DNA of 27,550 nucleotides from Candidatus Moraniibacteriota bacterium (GTDB lineage: Bacteria > Patescibacteriota > Minisyncoccia > Moranbacterales > GCA-2747515): positions 1 through 27,550 of the forward strand of contig JAOZNB010000003.1 of NCBI GenBank assembly GCA_029933995.1. Reading direction: 5' to 3'. Made by a program: the position numbers and the translations under genes. Shown here in pieces: positions 8,752-17,186 of the stretch. The notes beneath the pieces are model-generated. The model made no database searches and was not told where the DNA came from. It saw only the letters and a program-made list of their open reading frames with translations. The stretch's first letter is position 1; every line of letters begins with the position of its first letter.

Positions 8752-8780
8752 ATATTAGCACGACATGTTGTATAAGTCAA
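8752..8780 (-). promoter_or_regulatory. Sigma70-type promoter of the rpmH block
   Basis: On the minus strand, TTGACT (8780-8775) and TAATAT (8757-8752) are separated by exactly 17 bases. Transcription would start near 8745 and give a leader of about 27 bases before rpmH. This is the only clear promoter between the origin and the polysaccharide genes, so it may drive the whole minus-strand block. Confidence 0.7.
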
Positions 8781-9232
8781 TAAAATGGGATGTAACTAGT
8801 TACCTTTCTTGAAAATAATCACAAAACCTGTAATTTAAGTAATTTTTGTTTAGAGGTGTGAGAGATTATTATACAGCCTTACTGATAAGTGCGATATATT
8901 TGTATTATAATAAATTAATATATTTTTAACATCAGTAGATAATATTGGATTATCGTGTTATTTTTGATATTATCTGCAATGGTGTAATGTTGTGAACAGG
9001 GAGACAAAAATATTTCTAGTAAATCATAATCCTTGAGTGTAGTTAATAAAAGATTTTTATCTGGTTCTCATTGTTATAGAGTGTGGAACAAGTGAAAATG
9101 ACAATATAGTTAGTAGGGTTATTAACAAGTGATTTGAAATATTGAACTCTGAGTAGATGGTTGATAAAAAAAGTTAAAAAAACAAACTATGTTAGGGTTC
9201 TTTTGAAAAGACTGGTTAGAGATAATACATAA
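8781..9232. other. Gene-free AT-rich part of the origin region
   Basis: This 450-base stretch has no credible reading frame on either strand. It is AT-rich throughout, especially 8880-8960, and lies next to the DnaA box cluster, so it may contain the unwinding element. Partial DnaA-box matches occur (for example TTATTAACA near 9119), but none is good enough to call. I see no RNA gene in it. Confidence 0.5.
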
Positions 9233-9386
9233 TTATACACAGATAATAATAGTTATCCACAGGTTGTTCACAAACTGTGGATAACTACCAATATTTCACT
9301 TATTGTAGATAAATGGTATACTTTTTTTAGAAAGATTTTGCAATAGTATGAAATATGAAAAAAACATGTGCATATTGTGTGGATAA
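9233..9386. other. oriC: oriC: cluster of DnaA boxes
   Basis: Four sites match the TTATNCACA consensus exactly: TTATACACA at 9233-9241 (+), TTATCCACA at 9253-9261 (+), and its reverse TGTGGATAA at 9276-9284 (-) and 9378-9386 (-). A fifth, TTGTTCACA at 9264-9272 (+), has one mismatch. Four of the five are packed into 52 bases, with the last two of these facing each other. The cluster lies in the rpmH-dnaA intergenic region, the commonest place for bacterial oriC, and genes diverge from it on both sides. The site at 9378 is close to dnaA and may also serve autoregulation. Confidence 0.85.
9314..9322 (+). promoter_or_regulatory. Candidate extended -10 promoter of dnaA
   Basis: TGGTATACT fits the extended -10 pattern (TGnTATAAT with one change). 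No good -35 is present. A start near 9330 would place the DnaA box at 9378-9386 inside the leader, which would suit DnaA autorepression. This is a weak call; other AT-rich hexamers nearer the ATG are possible. Confidence 0.35.
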
Positions 9387-9474
9387 CTTATAAAGTGTAC
9401 ACAGTGAGGGGTGTTGGAGAAAATACTGACTTTTGTTGAGGAATACAGTTTAATTAATAAATCTCTAAATTACA

Positions 9475-10899
9475 ATGAATAATAATTCAGAATTGTGGCG
9501 TTCAGTTTTGGGGAATATTGAATTGTCAATATCAAAAGCAAATTTTAGCACATGGTTTAAAAACACAACAATTCTTTCAATAGAAAATAATCATGTTGTT
9601 GTAGGTGTGCCAAATGGTTTTGCAAAAGAATGGTTGGAAAATAAATATCAATCATATATATTGCAAGCATTGCGAAAAGAAATGCCAGAAGTTCATAGTA
9701 TGAGTTGTGCGGTGTACAACCCACAAGATGTTGAAGGAGAACAAAAAAATACACAAAATAAGGAACATGTAAACATAGATCAAAATATAAAAAATGAACA
9801 AGGTGAATCAAAATTGGTACAGGAGCGTCCAGCGCAAGTACAAAATATAGTTACACCAACTAATGTTACTAATAATTTAAGTTTAAATATTCGATATACC
9901 TTTGATAATTTTATTGTTGGAGAACATAATGAACTTGCAAAAGCAGCCTGTCATGCTGTATGTGAAAATTTGGGAAAAATTTATAATCCACTTTTTATTT
10001 ATGGGAAAGTAGGACTTGGTAAAACGCATCTATTACAATCAATAGGTAATTATGTACGTGCAGCGGATGGCGCAAAAAAAATTGTATATACAACATCAGA
10101 GAGATTTACTGCAGAATTAATTAATTCAATTAAAAATAATACAGCTGATAAATTTAAAGAAGAATATCAACAAATTGATTTATTGATAATTGATGATGTA
10201 CAATTTTTAGCTGGAAAAGAAAAAACACAACAAGAATTTTTTCATATCTTTAATTCTCTATATAATTTAAACAAACAGATTGTTATTTCTAGTGATAGGC
10301 CGCCAAAATCAATTAGTACTTTAGAAGAGCGTTTGCGATCACGATTTGAGGGGGGCATGATTGTGGATGTGAGCCAGCCAGATTTAGAAACGCGTATTGC
10401 AATTTTACGTACAAAAGCAGCTGAAAAAGGTTTTTATCTAAGTGATGATGTTTTGCGATTCATGTCAGAAAATATTAAAAATAATATTCGAGAGTTGGAA
10501 GGTGCTCTTAATAGAGTAATAGCAATTTGTGATTTAAATAAAAAAGAACCAACACAACAAATGGTAGAACAGGCACTCAGTGAAATCATAGAGAGTAGTA
10601 AAAAAACTTGTGTACAAAATAAAGATGTAATTGATGTAATCTCAGAATTTTATGAGGTAGATAAATCAGAATTAATTAGTAAGGGCCGTAAGAAAGAGGT
10701 TGTTTATCCACGTCAAATAGCAATGTATTTATTACGTAATGATATGAATATGTCTTATCCTGGCATTGGTAAATATTTCAGTGGTCGTGACCACACAACA
10801 GCATTGCATGCATGTGAGAAAATCAAACGAGAGATAGAGACAAACGAAAAGTTAAAAGAAGAAATTGAATTTTTACGAGAAAAATTATATTCCGTATAA
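9475..10899 (+). CDS. dnaA: Chromosomal replication initiator DnaA
   Basis: A full-length DnaA of 474 residues. Domain I (1-80) has LWRSVLGNIELSISKANFST and the W-F pair of the helicase-interacting face. Domain II (85-135) is a charged linker. Domain III begins at YTFDNFIVGEHNELAKAA, with Walker A GKVGLGKT (177-184; most DnaA have GG at the start), Walker B LLIIDDVQFL (236-245) and the arginine-finger region EERLRSRFEGG. Domain IV has YPRQIAMYLLRNDMNMSYPG and the DNA-binding signature GRDHTTALHA (437-446). It binds the boxes just upstream and opens the origin. There is no SD before the ATG, as for most genes here. Confidence 0.98.
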   Translation: MNNNSELWRSVLGNIELSISKANFSTWFKNTTILSIENNHVVVGVPNGFAKEWLENKYQSYILQALRKEMPEVHSMSCAVYNPQDVEGEQKNTQNKEHVNIDQNIKNEQGESKLVQERPAQVQNIVTPTNVTNNLSLNIRYTFDNFIVGEHNELAKAACHAVCENLGKIYNPLFIYGKVGLGKTHLLQSIGNYVRAADGAKKIVYTTSERFTAELINSIKNNTADKFKEEYQQIDLLIIDDVQFLAGKEKTQQEFFHIFNSLYNLNKQIVISSDRPPKSISTLEERLRSRFEGGMIVDVSQPDLETRIAILRTKAAEKGFYLSDDVLRFMSENIKNNIRELEGALNRVIAICDLNKKEPTQQMVEQALSEIIESSKKTCVQNKDVIDVISEFYEVDKSELISKGRKKEVVYPRQIAMYLLRNDMNMSYPGIGKYFSGRDHTTALHACEKIKREIETNEKLKEEIEFLREKLYSV

Positions 10900-10953
10900 A
10901 TATAAATTGGAAAGAAAGGATAGAAGAGCATCTAATTTTTTATAAAAAATAGT

Positions 10954-12096
10954 ATGAAAGCTGTATGTACATATGAAAATCTCAAAAACGCGTTGCAAGA
11001 AACAGAATTTGCAACAAGTAAAAGTGCAACTTTATCAATTTTAAATAATATTTTAATAGAGACTGATGGGGGACAATTATGTCTGTCAGCAACAAATTTG
11101 GAAATAGGAATTGTAAAGAAAATTCAAGCTAAGGTTGATGAGCCAGGCAAAATTGTTGTATCAGCAAGTCTATTGGGTAGTTTTTTGACAGCACTTCGTG
11201 GCACAGATCATATCAGTATTAGTGTAAATGGTTTAATTTTAACATTGAAAAGTGGCGCTCATATTGCAAAGATTAATGGATATGATGTAGAGGATTTTCC
11301 GATAATTCCACAAAGCAGTGAACAAGACATGATGGAATTATCATTGGCACAATTTAAAAATAGTATTGCAAAAGTTTTAAATTTTACGTCAAAAACGGAA
11401 ACGAGAGTTGAATTAACAGGTGTCTTTATGTCATTTGACGAAAGTGCTGTATGTAGTGTCGCGACGGATAGTTTTAGACTTGGAGAAATGTGTGTTCCTG
11501 TTGGGGACTTGGTGATTAAATCAACTGATCATAATTCTATGACGGATGGAAATCGACAGATTATATTACCACAACAATTATGTTCATATATTGGTAAATT
11601 ATCTGATAATCATAAAATAATTCAATGTAGTATAGAGGAAAATCACCTCTTTCTTGTATGTGATGATCTTTATATCACTGCACGATTAATTGATGGGGCA
11701 TATCCTGATTATAAGCAGATTATTCCCACAAGTGCTATTACAAATGTTGTTATTAAAAAGGATGCGTTGTTAGAGGCTATGAAAGTAACAACAGTATTTA
11801 CAGGAAGGGAAAGTGGTGAAATACATTTTGATATTAGTGATAGTAAATTAAAAATTACAACTAGGCAACAAGAAATTGGTGAAAATACAACTGAATTAGA
11901 TGTGAAATTAATAGGAGATGCACAAAATATCGTACTTAATCCACGGTTTGTAATTGATGGTGTTGGTAAAATTAGCGCTGAAAATATAAATATTGCAATT
12001 AACGGGAATGCTGCGCCTGTAGTATTTCGTGGATATGATGATGACAAATTTGCAAGTGATTACACATATATTGTGATGCCAGTTAAAAGTTCATAG
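10954..12096 (+). CDS. dnaN: DNA polymerase III beta sliding clamp
   Basis: A 380-residue protein with the three-fold repeated clamp architecture. The N-terminal repeat begins MKAVCTYENLKNALQETEFA, then SILNNILIETDGGQLCLSAT and the family motif NLEIGI. The second repeat includes TGVFMSFDESAVCSVATDSF and RLGEM (the conserved ATDsyRL element). The C-terminus YTYIVMPVKSS corresponds to the Y-V-(I/V)-M-P-x-R/K ending near the peptide-binding cleft. It encircles DNA and tethers the polymerase and other replication factors. It follows dnaA by 54 bases, probably in one operon. Confidence 0.97.
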   Translation: MKAVCTYENLKNALQETEFATSKSATLSILNNILIETDGGQLCLSATNLEIGIVKKIQAKVDEPGKIVVSASLLGSFLTALRGTDHISISVNGLILTLKSGAHIAKINGYDVEDFPIIPQSSEQDMMELSLAQFKNSIAKVLNFTSKTETRVELTGVFMSFDESAVCSVATDSFRLGEMCVPVGDLVIKSTDHNSMTDGNRQIILPQQLCSYIGKLSDNHKIIQCSIEENHLFLVCDDLYITARLIDGAYPDYKQIIPTSAITNVVIKKDALLEAMKVTTVFTGRESGEIHFDISDSKLKITTRQQEIGENTTELDVKLIGDAQNIVLNPRFVIDGVGKISAENINIAINGNAAPVVFRGYDDDKFASDYTYIVMPVKSS

Positions 12097-12098
12097 AT

Positions 12099-12401
12099 AT
12101 GAAAGATATCAGCTCATATTTAAAATATAAAAAAAAACAACAACGTCAGCGCGCTACAAAATCAATTAATATTGATGATCAAACAATTATGCATTTGTTT
12201 TCTCGTGCTATTCGTGATGAGTATGGAAGGCAAGGTGAAAAAAATATTGTACCCAAATTTTATAAAAATGGTGTAATATTTGTAACAATAAAAAATTCTA
12301 TTTGGGCTCAAGAGCTTTGGATGAATAGAGTATTATTCATAAGGGTATTAAATAAGAAAATTGGCAGTAAGGCTGTAAAAAATATTAAGATAGCCACATA
12401 A
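12099..12401 (+). CDS. dciA: DUF721/DciA-like protein
   Basis: A 100-residue basic protein whose ATG lies two bases after the dnaN stop. A lysine- and arginine-rich N-terminus (YKKKQQRQRATKS) precedes a DUF721 fold containing KFYKNGVIFVTIKNSIWAQE and LWMNRVLFIRVLNKKIG. The motif (V-x-V-x-N-s-x-W-A-q-e-L) is diagnostic for DUF721/DciA. DciA proteins help load the replicative helicase DnaB in bacteria that lack DnaC/DnaI-type loaders. Its place in the dnaA-dnaN operon, where recF is usual, fits that role. A hairpin terminator begins at its stop codon. The function in this lineage is inferred from the family. Confidence 0.85.
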   Translation: MKDISSYLKYKKKQQRQRATKSINIDDQTIMHLFSRAIRDEYGRQGEKNIVPKFYKNGVIFVTIKNSIWAQELWMNRVLFIRVLNKKIGSKAVKNIKIAT

Positions 12402-12436
12402 AAACAAGTAGTGTATTAGCTACTTGTTTTTATAAT
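12401..12436. terminator. Rho-independent terminator, probably bidirectional
   Basis: A perfect 11-bp stem, AAAACAAGTAG (12401-12411) with CTACTTGTTTT (12420-12430), closes an 8-base loop. T-rich sequence follows on the plus strand, and the A-run at the base of the stem gives a T-run on the minus strand. It separates the convergent dciA and PBP genes. Confidence 0.8.
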
Positions 12437-12439
12437 TTT

Positions 12440-15136
12440 TTATTCGGATGTTGCATAAGATACAGCAACATCTTTTTTTGCACTAGCTGTGTTACCGCCA
12501 TTATCTGTTAGTTTTACTTCAACAGTTATTGTTTTGTTATTTTGTGACTCTGGTATTTCATATGTAAAGCTTTCATCTTTTGTTTCTTTTACCTTATCAC
12601 CCTTAACAAAATATTCTATTTTATCAATATCATACTCAGTTTCTGGAGTCACCTTAATAGTTAGAGATTTTTTATCAATAGAATTAGGGATAAAAAGTGT
12701 GATTTTTGCAGTATACTTTTCAAAATCATCTTTCTCACAATCATCTGGTTCTTCTTCAAAAATTATTTTGTCATCTTCTTTTTCATAATATTTTCGAACA
12801 CCCTTTTCCCAATTTTTATATTGAGGATCATCTTTTGGGTGTTCAGGATCGTCTCCTTGAGGATCATCTTTTATTATATAATGTAAGATATTATGAGTAT
12901 CTATAAAAATTCTTTTTTTACGTTTACTGTCAGGGCAATATTTATTAGCTTTACAATATTCATCATCTTCTCCAGGTATTTCACAGACTTCTGTCTTTTC
13001 TAATTTTGGTTTCTTTCCATCGAGAATATCTTTATCAGTTTGATTTTCATCCTTGTTATATTTTGGAAATTCTTTATTTGAAGGCTCTGGATAGGCTTCG
13101 CGAATAAAATCTCTAAAAATAGGTCCAGAAGCATTAGCACCAACCCCATGACTGTTCATGGATGAATTATCATTATTACCACTCCAAACACCTACGGCAA
13201 TATCAGGAGTATATCCCATTGTCCATGCATCACGGTTTTCATTTGTTGTTCCAGTTTTTGCTGCAACTGGTCTATCATCAAATTTAAGAGGATTATTTTC
13301 GCCAAATGCAGGAGCGCGATATTTATTTGTGGATAATATATGTGAAAGCATGGTTACATATTTTTTATCTATAATTTGCTCACCTTCAGAGTCATGTGCT
13401 TCTTCAATAATTTCACCATTCTTATCTTCAATTTTTAAAATGGAACGTTTATTATGACGAATTCCATTATTTGCAAATACAGAAAATGCAGATGTGTGAT
13501 CAACTAATTTTACTTCACCACCACCGAGCACAAGCGATAGTCCATATCGACTTGGGTCATTTAGACTAGTTATACCCAGTTGCTTTGCAAATTCAATAAC
13601 TTCCTGTGGTCCAGCAAGATAAAGTGTTTTTACTGCTGGAATATTAAGTGATAATCCAAGAGCCTCTTTCATTTTTAGTGGACCACGAAAAGTACCATCA
13701 TAATTTTGTGGTTTGTAATCATCATCTCCATTGCTAAATTTTGTTTCCACATCATATAAAATTGTTTCAGGTGTGTAACCTTTTTTGAAAGAATATATGT
13801 AGGCATATGGTTTAAATGATGAGCCAGGTTGTCTGTCGCGTACAGCGACATTTACTTGTCCATCAATCTCTTCATCAAAATAATCACGTGAACCAACCAT
13901 TGTAGTAATGTCTCCATTTGTAGGATCAATTGCAACAAGAGCAGAATTTTCGGCGTTGTATTTTTCTTTATTTATAAATGCTTGATCGTGTACAATACGT
14001 TCCCCAATCTGTTGTTTGTCCCAGTCTAATGTCGTGATAACTTTTAAACCTTCTTTTTCAAGATATTCATTTCCATATTTTTCTTCAAGAAATTCACGTA
14101 CATACATTACAAAGTGAGGAGCTTTGATGTTCTCTGTATTTTTAGTAAGTTTTGAAAAAACATCTTCAGCTTTTGCACTGTCAGATGCCTCTTGGGATAT
14201 ATATCCTAAGGCAACCATTTGATCTAGAGCATATTCTTGTCGTATCTTGAGACGTTCTCTGTTAGAGCCATATGGAGAGAATCGAGAAGGTGCCTTTGGC
14301 AGAGATGCCAAGATGGTAGCTTCATCTAGCGTAAGGTCTTTGGCATGTTTCCCAAAAAATGTTTGAGCAGCGGCTTCAATTCCATAAGCATTAGATCCAT
14401 AAGGAATTTCATTTAAATACATGCCAATAATGTCATCTTTTGAAAATTTAAGTTCAATCTCAATTGCGAGAATTAATTCTTTAATTTTTCTAGAAAGACT
14501 ACGTTCATTTGTCAAAATAGAATTTTTGACAAATTGTTGTGTGATTGTTGAACCACCACGTCCACCACCAACATGAAATACATTTGATAAAACAGCATTG
14601 ATAACGCCTTTTACGTCAAAACCAGGGTGATTATAAAAGTTATGGTCCTCTAGGGATATAGTAGCTTGTTTTGCAACGAGAGGTATTTCATCATGAGGAA
14701 TAATAGTACGTTTTTCTTCACCATGAATATCATAAAGAAGTACTGTGCCGGTACGGTCAAAAATTTTTGTACTCTCATCAATTGTGCGAGTATTTACTTT
14801 ACCTGGTTCCGGAAGGTCTTTTGCAAAATAGGCAAAAATACCAATTGCAACAAGGAGTCCAATAGCAAAAAGAATTGCTCCAATTTTTAAAATTAGTAGA
14901 GACCATCTTCTCCACTTATTTTCAGAACCTCTTCTCACTTTTTGCTTTTTGGTATTTTTAGCCATAGGGGTTTGAGAAATATTAAGTTGAGTTGTGTTTT
15001 GATGGATGGGAAAGTCTTGTTTTTTAAAACGTCCCAAAAAAGATGTAGTGGATTTTTTACATTTATTTAATAATTTTTTGATTGTGTTTTTACGTGGTTG
15101 TTTGTTAAAATCACGCGGAGAATACATTTTTTTCAT
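12440..15136 (-). CDS. Class A penicillin-binding protein (bifunctional PBP1A type)
   Basis: An 898-residue peptidoglycan synthase. A basic cytoplasmic N-terminus of about 78 residues leads to one membrane helix (79-104). The glycosyltransferase (GT51) domain has SLEDHNFYNHPGFD with catalytic Glu163, then GGSTITQQFVKN. The transpeptidase domain has the SxxK motif S439-S-F-K442, SxN S496-L-N498 and K627-T-G. Both activities therefore look intact. After residue 690 comes an unusual tail: an acidic linker with four cysteines (718, 728, 734, 800) and an Ig-like beta domain (about 808-893). It polymerises and crosslinks peptidoglycan outside the cytoplasmic membrane. An alternative start is Met4. 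It is alone between a terminator and an intergenic gap. Confidence 0.95.
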   Translation of the reverse strand: MKKMYSPRDFNKQPRKNTIKKLLNKCKKSTTSFLGRFKKQDFPIHQNTTQLNISQTPMAKNTKKQKVRRGSENKWRRWSLLILKIGAILFAIGLLVAIGIFAYFAKDLPEPGKVNTRTIDESTKIFDRTGTVLLYDIHGEEKRTIIPHDEIPLVAKQATISLEDHNFYNHPGFDVKGVINAVLSNVFHVGGGRGGSTITQQFVKNSILTNERSLSRKIKELILAIEIELKFSKDDIIGMYLNEIPYGSNAYGIEAAAQTFFGKHAKDLTLDEATILASLPKAPSRFSPYGSNRERLKIRQEYALDQMVALGYISQEASDSAKAEDVFSKLTKNTENIKAPHFVMYVREFLEEKYGNEYLEKEGLKVITTLDWDKQQIGERIVHDQAFINKEKYNAENSALVAIDPTNGDITTMVGSRDYFDEEIDGQVNVAVRDRQPGSSFKPYAYIYSFKKGYTPETILYDVETKFSNGDDDYKPQNYDGTFRGPLKMKEALGLSLNIPAVKTLYLAGPQEVIEFAKQLGITSLNDPSRYGLSLVLGGGEVKLVDHTSAFSVFANNGIRHNKRSILKIEDKNGEIIEEAHDSEGEQIIDKKYVTMLSHILSTNKYRAPAFGENNPLKFDDRPVAAKTGTTNENRDAWTMGYTPDIAVGVWSGNNDNSSMNSHGVGANASGPIFRDFIREAYPEPSNKEFPKYNKDENQTDKDILDGKKPKLEKTEVCEIPGEDDEYCKANKYCPDSKRKKRIFIDTHNILHYIIKDDPQGDDPEHPKDDPQYKNWEKGVRKYYEKEDDKIIFEEEPDDCEKDDFEKYTAKITLFIPNSIDKKSLTIKVTPETEYDIDKIEYFVKGDKVKETKDESFTYEIPESQNNKTITVEVKLTDNGGNTASAKKDVAVSYATSE

Positions 15137-15218
15137 ATATCTTTATAATACACTTTTTAATCGTTTCTGAAAAATGATTGCATATAGTGTATAAGAAAAC
15201 AGCTCAATTGTACAGTAA

Positions 15219-15287
15219 TTATTTTTCAAAATTAAATTCTTTTAAATTAGGATAATTAAATTGAGGAGGGTCAACCTTATCACCTAC
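15219..15287 (-). pseudogene. Short coding-like relic with no start codon
   Basis: On the minus strand, 22 codons in the second phase relative to the neighbouring ligase gene read VGDKVDPPQFNYPNLKEFNF, EK, stop. The composition (Pro, Asn and Tyr rich, charged end) looks like a real protein C-terminus. There is no start codon, and a TAA lies just upstream in the same phase. It may be the remnant of a lost gene or an old frame of the ligase. The rest of the 15137-15283 gap holds nothing else that I can name. Confidence 0.25.
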
Positions 15288-16084
15288 ATATTATTTTTTA
15301 AATGTAGATTGTCTAATAATACTTTTGCTAAATTAATATTAGTTTGTGTAAAATAGCCGTTAAATAAACAAGTTCTATTTATTTCTATTAAAAAAGGTCC
15401 TGATTTAGTAATTGCTAAATCTAAACCTATAAAATCAAAAGTATTTTGTTCTAACACTTTTTCAATGAATTTTAATATATCTAGTGACAATATCTCTGAA
15501 CCTATTATCTTAACGTTAGATGTTAATGTTTTAGAGCTCTTAACCGTTGCTTCGGGCATTATTTTATTACATACTACGTAAACACGGTATTCTTTTTGAA
15601 TACTCATTTTGTCTTGAATAATATATTTATTTAGTTGAGTACTATCTAATTCAGATGAATTAAAAAAAATACCTTCAGCTCTACCAGAAATTCTTTCTTT
15701 AGTAATATAATCATTATTATCCGCATCAGACATAGAATTTAGTAGTTGTGTCTGCGGCATGAATTCAGAAAAATGTTGATATTGTATCCACTTGTCCTCA
15801 AAGTAAATGTCATCAATGGTTTTTAGATTATCAATAATATAAGCATTACGTTTAGTTTTTGATACTATATCAAATAAATCAGTGGCAGCTTTCTTGTTTA
15901 GGGTGCGAAAATGATATCCAAAATAGATGTAATCATAATCATTTACAAGTAGCTTATTTTTTAAATCAAGTAAGTCTTCATGAAAAAAATAAAAATCCAT
16001 GGTCACTCTTTGTTGCATTGATTGTGTTAAATACAAGGGAAGAGATAGGTCATTTATACCAGTTATCAATAGCATTTTCTTCAT
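15284..16084 (-). CDS. Divergent ATP-grasp protein
   Basis: This 266-residue protein is recognisable as ATP-grasp mainly from its C-terminal half: ERISGRAEGIFF at the glycine loop (130-141), KEYRVYVVCNKIMPEA, and FIGLDLAITKSGPFLIEINR with the metal-binding E234-I-N236. In GshB/RimK enzymes these regions bind ATP and two magnesium ions. The usual lysine-containing strand before the loop is not obvious, and the N-terminal half (MKKMLLITGINDLSLPLYLT) is unlike the neighbours. It may make an amide or peptide bond, or be a specialised relative. It is the last of four consecutive ATP-grasp genes, 100 bases after the third, and may have its own promoter. The substrate is unknown. Confidence 0.65.
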   Translation of the reverse strand: MKKMLLITGINDLSLPLYLTQSMQQRVTMDFYFFHEDLLDLKNKLLVNDYDYIYFGYHFRTLNKKAATDLFDIVSKTKRNAYIIDNLKTIDDIYFEDKWIQYQHFSEFMPQTQLLNSMSDADNNDYITKERISGRAEGIFFNSSELDSTQLNKYIIQDKMSIQKEYRVYVVCNKIMPEATVKSSKTLTSNVKIIGSEILSLDILKFIEKVLEQNTFDFIGLDLAITKSGPFLIEINRTCLFNGYFTQTNINLAKVLLDNLHLKNNM

Positions 16085-16100
16085 AAGATTTTTTTAAATG

Positions 16101-16129
16101 TTAGTAAATGATATTTTAGGATTTGACAA
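16101..16129 (-). promoter_or_regulatory. Possible promoter of the last ATP-grasp gene
   Basis: On the minus strand, TTGTCA (16129-16124) and TACTAA (16106-16101) are 17 bases apart and end 16 bases before the ATG at 16084. The -10 is poor. If real, the fourth ligase can be expressed apart from the upstream cluster. Confidence 0.3.
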
Positions 16130-16184
16130 GGGGGTATTTTGATAATCAGGATATCAATTGCAATTTTCAAACTGATATTATTTA

Positions 16185-17156
16185 TTAGATTAGTTCATTC
16201 ATAGATTTTACGAATAGTTCAAAATTTAGCTTTTTAGTTTTTTCTGTACCTACAATACGTAATAAATCAAAGCCAGGTGTTGTGTTCATTTCTACAAGAA
16301 TTGGTTTTTTATTATCATCAAATATAAAATCTAGTGAATAGTGATTATGTTTAAATGGTGCTAATTTTTGGGTAATATTTCTTGCCATTATCTGGACGCT
16401 GTGGGGTATTTTATTTTTAGGGACTAAAACAGCATTAGCACCTTGGTGAAAGTTTGTGAATAAAGAGCCTTTCTTTGCAATTCTAGAAAGAGCATATACT
16501 AATTTATGATCTGTATAAATAAGTCGTAAATCAGCAACCTCATCCTTTTGTGAAAAACCAGGAATTCCTTTTGTGCTTGTGATAAATTCTTGAGTAATTA
16601 CAGGATAAGTTAAACGTTTTTTTAATGCATCAGATTTTTTGCCTATAAAAATACCAAAGCCACCAGAGCCATGAAGTGGTTTTATAACCACTTGAGATCC
16701 GTCAATGTGAGTAAATGTATCTGATAATTCTTTCTTATTATTTGCAAGTAATGTTTTTGGCATATATTCACCAAAAAGCATATACTGAGATAGTTTATTG
16801 TTTGTAATTGTGCGAAATAAAGGGTGGTTTAAAATTGGTATTTTAGAATAGATATTCATTTTTTCATCAAGTGTGATGTAATCATTTTTACCAACAGTTT
16901 TATCGTAAATTGCATGAACTTTGATTGGTGTAGAAACTTTTATCCATTTACCATTTTCAAATGTCCATGCTTTTGAAAAAGTTCCAGTAGCTTTATTAAA
17001 CCATTCTATGGATGCTCTATAGAATTTCATGTTATATTCACCAGCACGATCATACCAATCTTCAAAAGATAATCTAGTTTCCTCATTCTTTTTACTAAAC
17101 GGTGTTTTTTTATTCCAATCGTCCATGCTATATAGGATGATAATATTTTTTTTCAT
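16185..17156 (-). CDS. RimK/glutathione-synthetase-like ATP-grasp ligase
   Basis: A 323-residue ATP-grasp enzyme. An N-terminal preATP-grasp region ends near residue 110. The lid strand and glycine loop are VVIKPLHGSGGFGIFIGKK (156-174), followed by PVITQEFITS, DLRLIYTDHKLVYALSRIAK and FTNFHQGANAVLV. Then SLDFIFDDNKKPILVEMNTT carries the metal-binding E289-M-N291. These match RimK/GshB enzymes, which join an amino acid to a carboxylate through an acyl phosphate. The motifs look complete, so it should be active. It lies 30 bases after the CphA-like ligase gene in the same orientation. The substrate cannot be read from sequence. Confidence 0.8.
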   Translation of the reverse strand: MKKNIIILYSMDDWNKKTPFSKKNEETRLSFEDWYDRAGEYNMKFYRASIEWFNKATGTFSKAWTFENGKWIKVSTPIKVHAIYDKTVGKNDYITLDEKMNIYSKIPILNHPLFRTITNNKLSQYMLFGEYMPKTLLANNKKELSDTFTHIDGSQVVIKPLHGSGGFGIFIGKKSDALKKRLTYPVITQEFITSTKGIPGFSQKDEVADLRLIYTDHKLVYALSRIAKKGSLFTNFHQGANAVLVPKNKIPHSVQIMARNITQKLAPFKHNHYSLDFIFDDNKKPILVEMNTTPGFDLLRIVGTEKTKKLNFELFVKSMNELI

Positions 17157-17186
17157 AAATGTGGTTATTAATTTAATTAATGTAAA

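Noticed and set aside
11709..12047. 112-codon minus-strand frame inside dnaN
   Set aside because: It lies wholly within a clear dnaN gene and has no recognisable domain, so it is a shadow frame.
15261..15270. SD-like GAGGAGGG on the plus strand in the PBP-ligase gap
   Set aside because: No start codon follows at a suitable distance on the plus strand. On the minus strand it is part of the proline codons of the coding relic.
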